Notes: generated by a model from the sequence alone, not told the origin. Shown: positions 1 to 9,740, counted from the first letter of the stretch. The stretch: 23,562 nucleotides of DNA from Hypsibius dujardini (GCA_001579985.1 LRSR01001502.1:1-23562), one strand, 5' to 3'. Numbers and translations are program-made.

Positions 1-1
1 C

Positions 2-36
<35 letters not shown>

Positions 37-59
37 TAGACAGACAGACAGACAGACCG
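1..59. repeat. (CAGA)n microsatellite
   Basis: The window opens inside an almost pure CAGA tetranucleotide array with one GATA interruption; degenerate CAGACA-like sequence continues to about 110. It lies in the intron that ends at the AG at 159-160, just before the first visible vitellogenin exon. Confidence 0.95.
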
Positions 60-160
60 GCAATTAGAGAGACAGATAGTCAGTCATACAGACAGACACT
101 CAGACAAACAAATGTAGTCTTGGCTATAAACAATACTGGCATTTGGTTTTTTATTGTCAG

Positions 161-621
161 ATTCCTCGTGCTCTGAAAGTCTGCTTGGACAAGGCTGAAC
201 AGATGACCCACGCGCTCTTCCAGTGGAACTCGGACGTCGATAACGTGGACATTCAAAATCAGCCCAATCATGTCACCATCTGGGCCAATTTCTCCAGCAC
301 TGAAGATCTCGTTGATCTTGTCTACAGCACCCCCAAGAAGAACGCAAAGCTGGTTGGTCTCCCCGTTCCCTACCCTCTGGGCCCGATCGAAGCTGACGAT
401 GAGCCCCTCAACTTCTTGGAAGCGCTGTTGGACGAGGATCTCGATGACATGTGCTCGGCGTCTGGAAACCGCATCAACACGCTCGACTCTGCCAAGATCC
501 GGGTTACGCCAAGCCGCTGCTGGGCGTTGTTGGCCAAGGACTGCAGCCAGGACGAGCTGTGGTCCGTGCTGTACGCCCAGGCTGGATCTCGTGGTGCTGA
601 TGGCAAGGTATGGCGATATGA

Positions 622-653
<32 letters not shown>

Positions 654-2113
654 GTGTCTGTGTGTCGGTGTGTCTGTCGTTCTTTCTTTCTGTCTGCCTG
701 CCTGACCGTCTGTTTGTCTGTCTAGCTGCATGAATGTCTATTAAGCGTCATGTCTTCCTGGTTGTCTTCATGCCTGCATTCACATATAATCCACCAGTCC
801 ATAGCCTGCTTGTCTTTTGGTTTTGGGAATTATTAACCAGTTTTTTTTCTTCACAGAAAGTCGTCGTTTACATTGGTGAGGACAAGATTGAACTGCAACC
901 CGCCAACGCTTTTGCAAGCGGCAAACAGCTCCGCTCATCCGCTGACGTCACCGTACTGGTGAACGGCCGAAAGGTTCAGTTGAGCGAACAGCAAGAGCCG
1001 ATCGAAGTCGGTCAAGACAACATCGAGATCTCACTTGAAACGGACGGTGACGCGACTGCCCCCTACGTTGCCATCTCCGCGGAACAGTTCGGTCTGGTGC
1101 TCTGGTACGATGGACACAACATCGCTTTGAAGGTACTTTTCCATTTTTTCCCGATACTAATTGATTATAATCTACGAATTTTTGCGTTAATTTTCCCATT
1201 TTTCAGCCAACTGCATGGCTCCGAAAACAAGTTTGCGGTCTGTGCGGAAACAACAACGGCGAGCAGTGGGACGACATGACTCTGCCGAACGGTCAACTGG
1301 CAGGAAACGACGAGGATCTCTTCAGCGGATACACTGCCCGCCAGGGTGGATGTGAAGCCGAGCAGTACACCGAGTCTCGATCCGCGCAACAAGCGAAATA
1401 TCCATTCGCCCGTGACCAACAAGGTAAATTGATGTAAATCTTGGTAGACAGAGACAGCCAGACGGGCAGACAGGGGCCATACAAAGACAAGCATTCAGAC
1501 AGACACACAAATAGACAGACCGACAGGCAGACTGGTAAGCAAATTGAGAGGCAGACAGTCAGACAAGTAGGCAGGCAGTCAGACAAGTAGGCAAACAAAC
1601 AGACAGGTAGATTGACAGGCAGACAGGCATACAGTCGGACAACCGGTCACACAGACAGATAGTGAGACCAACAGACAGACAGACAGACAGACAGATAGAC
1701 AGACAGGCATTCAAGTAGACATCCAGGCGGAGAAACAGACAGACATTTTATAGAAAGATATCACTTGTGGATTTTGTTTGCCCTTTACTAATTTTAGCCA
1801 TCTGATTGCAGAGTGCGGTCAACTGAAGACGATCGTCAAGAGCCGACCCGGCAAGGTCTGCTTCTCCGTCGACCCCGTGGAGATGTGCCCTGCCGGATGC
1901 AACGGCGGTGCCGATCAGGAGGACTCGTCGGAGGACTACATCCAGGTCCGTCGCGCAGGATTCCACTGCTTGCCAGAGAACAGCTCGCGGGCGCAGCAAC
2001 TAGCCCGTGAAGCCCGTACCCGAGTGCTGAGCGAAATCAGCATGAAGCCGGTGACGGATTATTTTGTTGTGCCGCAGAGCCAACCCGGTTGCAGCAGCGT
2101 CAGATTGGGTTAA
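161..2113 (+). CDS. Vitellogenin-like yolk protein, C-terminal part (von Willebrand factor D region), 5' truncated
   Basis: Four exons at 161-607, 857-1132, 1207-1423 and 1812-2113 (stop TAA 2111-2113) join in frame through GT-AG introns (phases 0, 0, 1) to give 413 residues. The gene continues upstream of the window. A vWFD-type domain is visible: SRCWALLAKDCS near residues 118-129 matches the start of the vitellogenin vWD module, and CGLCGNNNGE at about 251-260 is the GLCG motif typical of vitellogenin C-termini. More cysteines follow in a short tail ending CSSVRLG. Family knowledge: vitellogenins are secreted lipid-transfer yolk precursors taken up by oocytes. Here only the C-terminal end is present, so the lipid-binding N-terminal module cannot be checked. 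Another large vWD protein of the lipid-transfer superfamily (apolipophorin-like) is the main alternative. Introns 1 and 3 carry CTGT or CAGA microsatellites. No AATAAA is obvious just after the stop. Confidence 0.85.
620..720. repeat. (CTGT)n microsatellite in vitellogenin intron 1
   Basis: CTGT/TCTG tetranucleotides with point variants lie within the intron 608-856. This is the same motif as the CAGA arrays read on the other strand. Confidence 0.9.
1441..1745. repeat. Degenerate (CAGA)n array in vitellogenin intron 3
   Basis: About 300 bp of imperfect CAGA-based repeats (CAGACAGG, CAGACAAG, CAGTCAGA variants) fill most of intron 1424-1811. It is more diverged than the array at 2859-2967, so it is likely older. 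Confidence 0.85.
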
Positions 2114-2858
2114 CAGGCTTACGACTTTCTGAAGCTCGTGCTTGAAGCTATTGTTTTGAGTTTTTCTCTCTGTCTGTGAGCACTGTTGATTGTGCTGCCT
2201 TTTTTATAAATGGTCTGTCTTTGCTGTTCTGATCCGTTTTAGTTGGAGGAAACGGAGCTATTTTTCTAATTTATTACAGGAAGTAAAGTTGTCAGACACA
2301 TTCGATCCGGATTTTACCGCTCTATACCACTACAATTTTACCCGAGTCGTTGAACATTCACAAGTCGTTACTGTCATTACTGTCTGTCTGCCTGTCTGCG
2401 TGTCTGCTCGTTGGTCTGTCTGTCTGTCTGTCTGTTTTTGTGTATGGATCGTTCAGCATCTACACATCATCAGCATCAGCGGTCTTGTCTAAGTTGAGTT
2501 TGAGCCACTTGATTTGCCAGAAGCTAGAAGAAAATCAGGTGGCTCGAACTAGGTCTGGACAAGATGGCTGCCACATGTGTATGGTGGCTACAATCCTCTG
2601 CGCCGAAACTCAGAGTGAGAAGAATTACTGGATAAAAATTCTGCAGCTGGAGAATTGCGCTTTGAGCAACTCCTACGATATCACACATCTCTTTAAAGAG
2701 ATATGATGATTTTCGATAAACTTGTTTTTCAGACACATACAAATGCTTTGACCATTGATCACAATACAGTATTGCGGGTGAAGAGTGAAAGCCGCGGCTT
2801 TATAGTTAGAGAAAGAAAGGCATTGTTGCATTAACCTGATTAGAAAAAATCGAAAATC
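2114..2858. other. Spacer downstream of vitellogenin
   Basis: No gene is supported. The segment probably includes the vitellogenin 3' UTR. It holds a short CTGT array (about 2381-2441). I looked here on the minus strand for the serine exon missing from the protease pseudogene at 3008-3656 and found no GDSGGP-like sequence. Confidence 0.6.
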
Positions 2859-2909
<51 letters not shown>

Positions 2910-2967
2910 TAATCGACAAACAGACAGACAGAGAGGCAGACAGGCAGACAGGCAGACAGACACAAAC
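2859..2967. repeat. (CAGA)n microsatellite
   Basis: About twelve near-perfect CAGA units, then interrupted CAGACAGG/CAGACAAA units. It lies just beyond the 3' end of the protease pseudogene, where its last exon would be expected. Confidence 0.93.
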
Positions 2968-3007
2968 AAGACTGACAGAGTTACAAATTACATGGGTTTT
3001 CCTTTAT

Positions 3008-3656
3008 CTAGGTCAATTGCAGTAGGCAGAAATCTTGCTCAAGCATGGTAGTTTCTCGATAAAAATTGTGAGGTATCACTGGAAAGACGCTATAAGTTCT
3101 GGCATTGGTTTCGTTCGAGTCCGAATGACTATGCTCTCCGACGCGAACCTTTACGTCCTGCGGTCGGTCCACCACGCCCTCAGTGACGCAGCAGTGCCCC
3201 GCCGTGAGGATCCCTTAGTTGTCCATCTGTCGGCAGAAAAGGAACAAGCTAAAAATAACATCACTGGCAATTAAAGGGTAATTTATAAAATTTAATTTTG
3301 ATAAGCAATTGTGGTTTGACTACACGCACAATTGAGCCGCCGCAATAATGATCACCACTGGTGGTCTGCAGCCAGACCTGCCACGACCAGCTGTGAGTTT
3401 GCGCCACGGTCCCTCCGGTTTGTCACCGGGTTTTTGCCGTCGCAGTTCCCCTCGACCAGCTGTGAGCTTGCGCCATCGTCCCTCCGATGATGCGGTCACC
3501 GGGTTTTTGTCGTCGCAGTTCCCCTCGCAGTAAGCTCATGAGAGTGCGACTGTTGCACCGGGACAGGGATGGTGCAATGGCCGGGGTCCCGCACTGCTGG
3601 CCAGCAACAGCAACCACGCCCAGACAGACCACTTCCAAGGAGAGACTATCTGCCAT
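3008..3656 (-). pseudogene. Trypsin-like serine protease pseudogene (chymotrypsin family S1), 3' truncated
   Basis: On the minus strand an exon at 3226-3008 reads TAGHCC (His at 3196-3194), then GEHSHSD, VIPHNFYRE and EQDFCLLQ, collinear with the His/Asp exon of the intact protease at 7406-7185 (73 versus 74 codons). An upstream exon ends HSWSWQVWLQ...HYCGGSI at 3330, followed by an intact intron 3329-3227 (gtgcgt...acag), with the same junction as the intact gene. Lesions: TAA at 3217-3215 where the intact copy has Arg; the final GAG|GT is now TAG|AT, removing the donor; the activation-site exon carries a 69/73-bp tandem duplication that shifts the frame; and no GDSGGP exon lies between 3007 and the vitellogenin stop. 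An ATG at 3656-3654 opens a hydrophobic start (VVCLGVVAVAG), which may be its own leader. The catalytic Ser is missing, so an active enzyme cannot be made. Seen directly; only the timing of decay is inference. Confidence 0.87.
3384..3525. repeat. Imperfect tandem duplication (69 + 73 bp) within the protease pseudogene
   Basis: Copy 1 (3384-3452) and copy 2 (3453-3525) both start CGACCAGCTGTGAG and end CGTCGCAGTTCCCCT. On the minus strand both encode the zymogen activation region: copy 2 keeps GDRIIGGT, while copy 1 has lost 4 nt there (GDKPEGT). The lengths are not multiples of 3 in copy 2, so the reading frame breaks. Confidence 0.9.
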
Positions 3657-4099
3657 TTTTACAGTTCACTTTTAAAATTGTCTGACGAAACCGAACCGGC
3701 AGTAAAGAAATCTGGACTTTGAGTTTGCGAAAAATCGTGCTTTTAAATTCGGTGGATATTCGAAAGCGTTAAATGGGTGTCTGTGACTTGCTTTTGTCTG
3801 TATTATCATACCCGGCCGTGACGAGCGTGCTAAGTGGGACGTGGCGGTGCAACTTGGCCACTCTGATTGGGGAGATGAGGTTCCTCTGTCGTGCTTTCTC
3901 TGACTGACAACACGACGATTAATGTACCGCGACCACGACGCGGTTCCCGGTGACGAACCGCAAGTGCCATCCCGTCGCGGTCGCGAAGTGATAATCCTAG
4001 ATCGAGGGCGAAATACGGTCACGGGTATACCGGCAGCCCCTGGTGCCTCCACAGCCCATGCTTCGGCCATCATGAACACTACGAAAAAAAACGATTGAA
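3657..4099. other. GC-rich orphan block with a short open frame (3922-4098, +)
   Basis: Between about 3800 and 4075 base composition turns exon-like (GC-rich) between AT-rich flanks. A 58-codon plus-strand frame runs from ATG 3922 to TGA 4096-4098 (starts MYRDHDAVPG, ends NTTKKND) and a longer minus-strand frame overlaps it (4127-3672). I recognise neither, and no convincing splice sites or partner exons were found. It could be an exon relic or chance. Confidence 0.25.
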
Positions 4100-4240
4100 C
4101 GAAAACGGGAAATTTAAGAAAATCCAATTAACGAAAATGGAAATTACGGGAAAGCTAAAAATGAAAAAATACGGAAAATTACGAAAACTGAAATTATTAA
4201 AAACGAAAAAGCATAAAAATTAAAAAATGTATTTTACTGC
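4080..4240. repeat. A-rich low-complexity tract
   Basis: Irregular ACGAAAA/GGAAATT units on the plus strand; no unit repeats exactly. It looks like a decayed simple repeat. Confidence 0.7.
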
Positions 4241-5560
4241 ATCCATTTGTTCGTATGTGTGATTATGTGCGACTTCTGTAGGGCCACGGAAGGAAGAACA
4301 ACGTTCTGCCCGTGCCTTCTCTTCCCTTTCGTTGTTTTACCCTTTGTGTATTCGGACACAGCGGCTCAACCTCACCACAAATCAGCTAAAACAAGTGAAG
4401 GTCATGACACTAGAGGGCAAATAAAAGGAAGATCGATGTGAAAAGCGCGCAATGTTTCGGGGAAGACACGCTGGTAGAGTGTTACTACCCTTCTCACTAA
4501 GACAAACCACATTTCCCTTCCCACGAATAAGCTGACACTTTTAACATTCACAACACAAATTCAACATTCAATTCAACACAAAGTATTCCTAATGAAGTGA
4601 GTTCCTTCCGCTTGGCTTCGTACGTGTTGCTTATGCGGCTGATAATTCACAGAGCAATTACAGGGTCCACCACGAACATTTAGTCAACTTTGAAGGATTA
4701 CGGTAAAAACCGTGTGTACTGGTTTCAATTTTTATATTTAACAAAAATATTTGGACGGCAGTCCGAATTAGTCAAGGGGGAGGGGGAATACTCGCCCTAG
4801 TGCCCCCTCAGTACGCCTCGGAATATTGATTGACATGACGTTTTGCCGTCTCACAAGCCGAGAATGCAAAGCCAACCCAGCAAGCAAGCAAAATTAGTGA
4901 ATAAGTAGAAATAAGATTTGCTTCTTTTAGTCAAAGCCGGAATTGAACGCGAGAGTCGTCGCATCAAGTGATTGCAAAATTTAAATGAGACAACTTACTG
5001 GTTGGGTGGCAAATATTTTTTTAAAAAAACTAATGATTCTCTGAAAAATTGAAGACACATCTTTTAGTGGAGTTCATTAATACCTAAAAAAGATATATTA
5101 AGCAATTTTCCCTGAAATGTGATTGAGAAATATATATCCTTGAAGAGATTCTGGCCGAACTTGACGGGCTCAGAATTGTCAATTTTAAAAAAAAGGCTGA
5201 GTCTAATAATTTTCATTGAACGTTTAAGACTCAAATTTGTATAAAATTCAGCTCGCCTAGACATCTGTTTTTGAAAGAATTTAAGGGTTTGGAGCAACGG
5301 TAAAACTTAAACGGAGACCCATTCAAGGTTGAGTAAATGTTCATGGCGGATCCCGTAATTTCCACATAAATATATTGACGCATAAGCGATCGTGCACACT
5401 GGGAGAGTGGCTCGGGATTTTGTTTCCGGCTGTTGAATCGTGTCATTTACTCTTTTCTCATCTTCAGACGTTTTGTGCAGAAGAAAAGCATTTTGTCCCG
5501 TCAAATTGCAGTATCGATCGTCTTACAGTTGACATATCCCAGCAGTAAAGCACATCTAAA
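4241..5560. other. Intergenic spacer, no gene seen
   Basis: AT-rich sequence with short frames on both strands that show no recognisable motif. A G-rich/C-rich inverted pair (GAGGGGG near 4787, CCCCCTC near 4803) could form a small hairpin. Nothing else is supported. Confidence 0.5.
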
Positions 5561-5861
5561 GCATTAGGGATGGCAAAAACAGAAACTAGTCGACTAATTC
5601 GTTTTTTAGACTGTTCAAAGTTATTGACTAAAAATGTTCCAATTAGTTTCGGTTAGTGATTAAGATTCTTATTTTAAGTTTTAGTCAAATCAGCGGATTA
5701 GGTTTATTTTTCCCAGTTAAATCCTTAACGACTAAAGCTTCGTTTTTTCCCCCCAGAAACTAAAACATGAAATTATGTGATTGACTCATTTGGAAAGATT
5801 ACAAAACGGTCGCCCAGATTCGCGTCCAATGCTTTAATTTTTAGGGACCCACCCTAAATGC
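5561..5861. mobile_element. MITE-like element, copy A (AGGGATGG family)
   Basis: The left end GCATTAGGGATGGCAAAA is mirrored imperfectly by ACCCTAAATGC at 5851-5861. The interior (ATTGACTAAAAATGTT, TTAGTGATTAAGATTCTTATTTT) resembles the element at 8873-9097 in the same order. There is no coding capacity. The AGGGATG ends recall hAT-type non-autonomous elements, but no 8-bp target duplication is evident and the right boundary is uncertain. Confidence 0.5.
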
Positions 5862-5875
5862 CTTAATAATAGCAG

Positions 5876-6070
5876 TACTGTACTGCCGCAATTAAACCGG
5901 CCAGTCTAACCACGCCTCCGTCACACGTGCCTGTGTGTTGAGTGAGCACGCACACGTGCCTGTGTGTTGAGTGAGCACACAGCCACACACACTCACTCAC
6001 ACACTGACACACAAGTCGAATGCGCTGCCCGGGTGTAAAAAGTGACCGGTTTAATCGCGGCAGTACAGTA
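5876..6070. mobile_element. Tc1/mariner-type MITE with 25-bp terminal inverted repeats
   Basis: 5876-5900 begins TACTGTACTGCCGC and is the reverse complement of 6046-6070 except for one base out of 25. The outermost bases are TA at both ends, matching the TA target duplication of Tc1/mariner insertions. The 195-bp interior has no coding potential and contains a 29-bp tandem duplication and CA/GT-rich sequence. It lies downstream of the intact protease gene. Confidence 0.8.
5922..5979. repeat. 29-bp tandem duplication inside the MITE
   Basis: CACACGTGCCTGTGTGTTG... occurs at 5922-5950 and again at 5951-5979, differing only at the last base. CACTCACTCACAC-type sequence follows and could partly pair with it. 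Confidence 0.9.
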
Positions 6071-6266
6071 GTAATTGTACCATGCCTGATTCTGATTGCT
6101 GAGATTGTGGCATTTACTGTACGGATGTAAAAGTCGATCAGAATATGGCAATCACTTTGCATTCCAAAAATCAAATCAGGAAAACGTAAAGAATTTCTGT
6201 CTAGTGCGCGCGCAGCTTCGTCGCATTGTCCCATTAATGAAAACCGAAAGAGCATTTCCCATTCCT

Positions 6267-8173
6267 CTAAGAGTTGATGATGTTGGCGATCCAGTCCAGG
6301 GCCGTCGAGGTCTTGGCGTAAACTCCCGGCACTCCAGGCACGGCGCAGTCATGTCCCCACGACACCACTCCGACGAGGTTGAAGCCACCGTCGGCGTTCT
6401 GACAAACCAGAGGACCACCACTGTCGCCCTTGCAGCTGTCCTTTCCCGGCGCCGAAGCGCAAATCATATCCTCGGTGATCTTATAGTCCTCATCGGGGAT
6501 GGCGCGGTACCTCCGATCACAGTCAGCGTGGTCGTTAATATTGACGGCCACCTGTTGCAGAACTGAAGCGGTCGCACCCGGGTAGCTCGTCCAGCCCCAT
6601 CCGGTCACGTGGCATCTCCGTCCGACAATGTCGTCTCTCGCCTCACCGAGGCATACGTTTGAGACGTGAGTGTTGAAAGCGATAGTCTGCAGGGAGAGTA
6701 GCTTCATGAAAGCACACGAAAAATGCAAGACAAACCCCGTGTTTTAACTATACCATTAAAGATATAGTTGTTATAGGTTAAATTAATACAGACACTAATA
6801 TCATTCGTGTAGCTTTCAATGACAAGTTAATATTAATGCTAATTGTCATTTGAAAGCTGACAAGTTTGGCTTTTAAAAAATAACAAATGCGGATCTTAAA
6901 GCTCCAATAAATATTATTTTTGAAAAAATAAGGAGTACAGGTCTTGAACCTATACATGTTAGCTGAATATTAGCATAGGTGGGACAGTTTTAAACAGACC
7001 TACTGAAAGTTGAAAAACAATTTTTAGCAGTTTACATTTTAACATTATTATTAATAAACTCTTAAAATATTGGTTAATTGGTAATGAAATGTTTTGGGGA
7101 AATATTGGCATGAACATTAAAACCATCTGTTTCGCAACAGAATTTATATTTTTTTAGAGACTCACACAAAAAGATTGGTAATACCTCGGTCGTTTGCAGC
7201 AGACAAAAGTCTTGTTCGATTACCGATCTCGACTCGCGGTAGAGGTTGTGCGGGATCACGCGAGAAATGCTGTAGGTCTTGGCGTTCGGCTCTCCGGACC
7301 GTGCACGGTTGTGCTCTCCGGCGACGACCTTCACGGTGGATGGCCGATGAGTGAATCCCCAGCTCGTGCAGCAATGGCCCGCCGTCATTACCCACCTGTT
7401 GTTGATCTGCGAAGAAATGGTATGAAGAACTTTCATTTGTCCGTGTGTGACTTTACTTTAGGGCTTGCTGCAACCTGCAAGAACGTACAATTGATCCACC
7501 ACAAAGGCCACCGTTGGCCAGGACCACCACCTGCCAGGGCCAAGAGTGCGGCACCGCTTCCGTTCCGCCGATGATCCGAGGACTCTTGCCTTGCAGAATG
7601 TCCAGCAGAATGTCCAGATTCGAAGTGGCAGGCGTTACAGTCGGAATACCGCATCCTACGACATCACAAATAAGTTCCCTGAAGGCCTAAACTTAATAAA
7701 ATATATGATAATAATATTTTTAAGTAATATTATAACAAAATTATAATTCAAGCAGTAGTAAAATAAAATGTAAATGTCAAGTAATGTGATGTAAATGTAA
7801 TGTAATTTAAAGTAATGTAATGTAATGTAATGTAATGTAAAGTTAAGTAATGTAAAGTAAATGTAATGTGAAGGAAACGTAATGTAAATGTAAAGTAATG
7901 TGATGTAAAGTAATGTAATGCAAAGTAATGTAATGTAAAGTAATGTAATGTGAAGTAAATGTGATGTAGATGTAATGTAAATATAAATATAAATGCAAAT
8001 GTAATTGTAACTGTAACTGTAACTGTAAAATATAAATGTAAATGTTAATGTTAATATAAAATAATGTAATATAAAGTATATTTAAATAATATACAAAGAA
8101 TATAACACCTACCACTCATATTGGCTGCAACAATACCGAAGGCCAATGCCATCAATATGGCATGTCGGAGCAT
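6267..8173 (-). CDS. Trypsin-like secreted serine protease (chymotrypsin family S1)
   Basis: Four exons on the minus strand, 8173-8113, 7655-7489, 7406-7185 and 6686-6267 (TAG), splice with GT-AG introns in phases 1, 0 and 0 to give 289 residues. Residues 1-18 form a signal peptide (MLRHAILMALAFGIVAA), followed by a short propeptide with Cys22. Activation is expected at R47|IIGG. The catalytic triad is complete: His87 (TAGHC), Asp142 (EQDFCLL) and Ser239 (GDSGGP). Asp233, six residues before the serine, corresponds to trypsin Asp189 and predicts cleavage after Lys/Arg; SWG and PGVY supply the usual pocket glycines. The GGSI|INNRW splice matches the family sequence exactly. It should act outside the cell, in digestion or a proteolytic cascade; there is no CLIP or other regulatory domain. 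Intron 1 is a pentanucleotide array. The only polyadenylation-like hexamer nearby on this strand is ATTAAA near 6054-6049, inside the MITE. Confidence 0.93.
7750..8090. repeat. TAATG/TAAAG pentanucleotide array in protease intron 1
   Basis: On the plus strand, units TAATG, TAAAG and TAAATG are reiterated over about 340 bp, degrading to TAAAT and TAACTG units near 7980-8040. It occupies most of intron 7656-8112. Confidence 0.9.
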
Positions 8174-8551
8174 TTTCGCAAATGTAAATCTCGTCGAATT
8201 TGCGGAACCTGACAAACGGTGGAAGATTATCGAGGAACTCAGTGGTTGTGAATGAAACCTTTGCTCACGATCCTTAAGTACTAGGACGTCACCAGTCATC
8301 ACCGGACCGAATATGACCCATATGGCCTGCTTATCTCGTATTGTTTTGTGCCGTTCTATGAACGGGGAACTACAGCTCCAAATTGCACTACCTGGTATAA
8401 TCGGCACGGTTAAGTAGTCCCACAGATACGGACGGTTACAGCCACAAAAGCAGCGAAAGATACCCGGCGAGTGGTACCCGCTGACGGACTGCGTAGTTGG
8501 TCGAACCAACCTGCCCTGTCCTACCATATCAATCAGAGTGTAAGCCTGTGC
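8174..8551. other. 5' flank of the protease gene
   Basis: About 380 bp between the protease start codon and the 32-bp repeats, presumably holding its minus-strand promoter and 5' UTR. I see no clear TATA box or other defined site. Confidence 0.4.
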
Positions 8552-8711
8552 CATATGGAGACGCGATGGGTACCGTTCGGTGCCATATGGAGACGCGGTG
8601 GGTACCGTCTGGTGCTATATGGAGACGCGGTGGGTACCGTCCGGTGCTATGTGGAGACGCGGTGGGTACCGTTCGGTGCTATATGGAGACGCGGTGGGTA
8701 CCGTCCGGTGC
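8552..8711. repeat. 32-bp minisatellite, five copies
   Basis: Five head-to-tail units of exactly 32 bp, each containing CATATGGAGACGCG (or a TATATGG/TATGTGG variant) and then TGGGTACCGT. Units differ at only a few positions. The 32-bp length rotates the frame, so all three plus-strand frames stay open with the same peptide themes; this explains the overlapping ORFs here and is not evidence of coding. It lies about 380 bp upstream of the protease start. Confidence 0.97.
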
Positions 8712-8872
8712 GAGGTACACGTATCCGCGCATTCGCGCAATAATAATACATCCAACGTGACATTAAGTTTGGTACTTGATGGCACATCCGTAACCCGAGG
8801 GAATGAGTGCCAATTTGCAGAGGCGTAAAGGCATTTTCAGACGAGAGGCATTTTTTTAAACAAACTCCAAAG

Positions 8873-9097
8873 AGGGATGGCAAAACTAAACTAAAACTAA
8901 AAGTGGTTAATTTTTTGGGTTTTAATTTTTTAGTCACTAAAAATATTGAACTAAAAATGTTAGTCACTAAGAATGTAACCCGAAAAAAAAAACAATTTTA
9001 AACTAGCCAACTAATTCTAACTGTGATTAGTATTTTTATTTACTTAAAAAATGAAACTAAAACAATTAGTTGAGCAATTTTAGTTTGTGTCATCCCT
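8873..9097. mobile_element. MITE-like element, copy B (AGGGATGG family)
   Basis: Begins AGGGATGGCAAAACTAAAC and ends GTTTGTGTCATCCCT, giving perfect 7-bp inverted ends and an imperfect, longer AACTAAAA-rich inverted match. The AT-rich interior contains duplicated TTAGTCACTAA. No ORF. The interior resembles copy A at 5561-5861. The ends resemble non-autonomous hAT elements, but I see no clean 8-bp target duplication. Confidence 0.6.
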
Positions 9098-9230
9098 AAT
9101 TCCAAAATGGTCCAGGGGCAATCGAAAAGCAAATAAAAAATAAAAAATGGAGAGGGAAAAATGCAACATGTTTAGAAACAAGAAGGGAAAAAACATTTAG
9201 CGCACACAACAATTGCGAGGGTGGGGGTGG

Positions 9231-9275
9231 GAGGGAGCAATATCTCTAAAAAATTAATTAAAATATTGCCCCCTC
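9231..9275. repeat. Inverted repeat (hairpin) in spacer
   Basis: GAGGGAGCAATAT (9231-9243) pairs with ATATTGCCCCCTC (9263-9275), a 13-bp stem with one non-Watson-Crick position and a 19-nt AT-rich loop. No neighbouring gene gives it a role. Confidence 0.6.
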
Positions 9276-9740
9276 TCCGCAACGGCGATTCAATTGAACG
9301 GACCCGAGTCGGACGGCACCTTTACTCATTTCTACTTTGATTCGATTTAGTGGTTCATTTTTTAACTCTCGTGAGGTCAGTAAAAAATATTTGAGTAAAC
9401 TGAGCGCGAATGAAAATGAGGATGGTTGGTAGAACAATTGTTGTTTTGTAAAAAAGATAGCTAAATGACGTGCTTTTTTTCGCTCGCTCGATTGTAACCG
9501 TTTTTTGGGCGAACCCTCCGAAACGAATTTTTTGAAGACCAGACATCCGACATTTTTTTTCACCGACTTAAAATTCAACCATGGCAAGCGGTATACGGCA
9601 GATGGCTTGTGAGACACATGCCATTCGGTCTAATTTCTGGTTAGCTGACGGACAGACGGAATGGGTAGATTGAGCAAGATGACTGTTTCATTGTACGGGG
9701 TCCGAACGTCCAACAGATGATTAGGTAGATGATATAGGAA
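9276..9740. other. Intergenic spacer, no gene seen
   Basis: Mixed AT-rich sequence with a minus-strand open frame (9617-9258) lacking any recognisable motif or splice context. Nothing supported. Confidence 0.5.

Noticed and set aside
504-733. Open frames encoding Cys/Leu/Ser/Val-rich or Thr/Asp/Arg/Gln-rich peptides over CTGT/CAGA repeats (also 1293-1598, 2350-2500, 2673-2969, 20401-20628)
   Set aside because: They are translations of tetranucleotide repeats in introns and spacers, which stay open in several frames at once.
2524-2742. Minus-strand 72-aa frame as a possible serine exon of the protease pseudogene
   Set aside because: It lacks GDSGGP, TGWG and VSWG motifs and does not align with the intact last exon.
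4925-4990. Minus-strand GCGTTCAATTCCGGC resembling a tRNA T-arm/B box
   Set aside because: No matching acceptor stem, D-arm or anticodon arm could be folded; at most a tRNA-derived SINE remnant.
6925-6990. GGTCTTGAACCTATAC resembling the T-arm of a tRNA, possibly of mitochondrial origin
   Set aside because: The putative anticodon stem is a direct repeat (TTAGC...TTAGC), not an inverted one, and no cloverleaf forms.
8471-8828. Overlapping plus-strand ORFs with repeated GDAVGTVRC-like or ETRWVPSGA-like peptides
   Set aside because: These come from the 32-bp repeat, whose length not divisible by 3 cycles the same peptides through all frames. There are no start, splice or homology signals.
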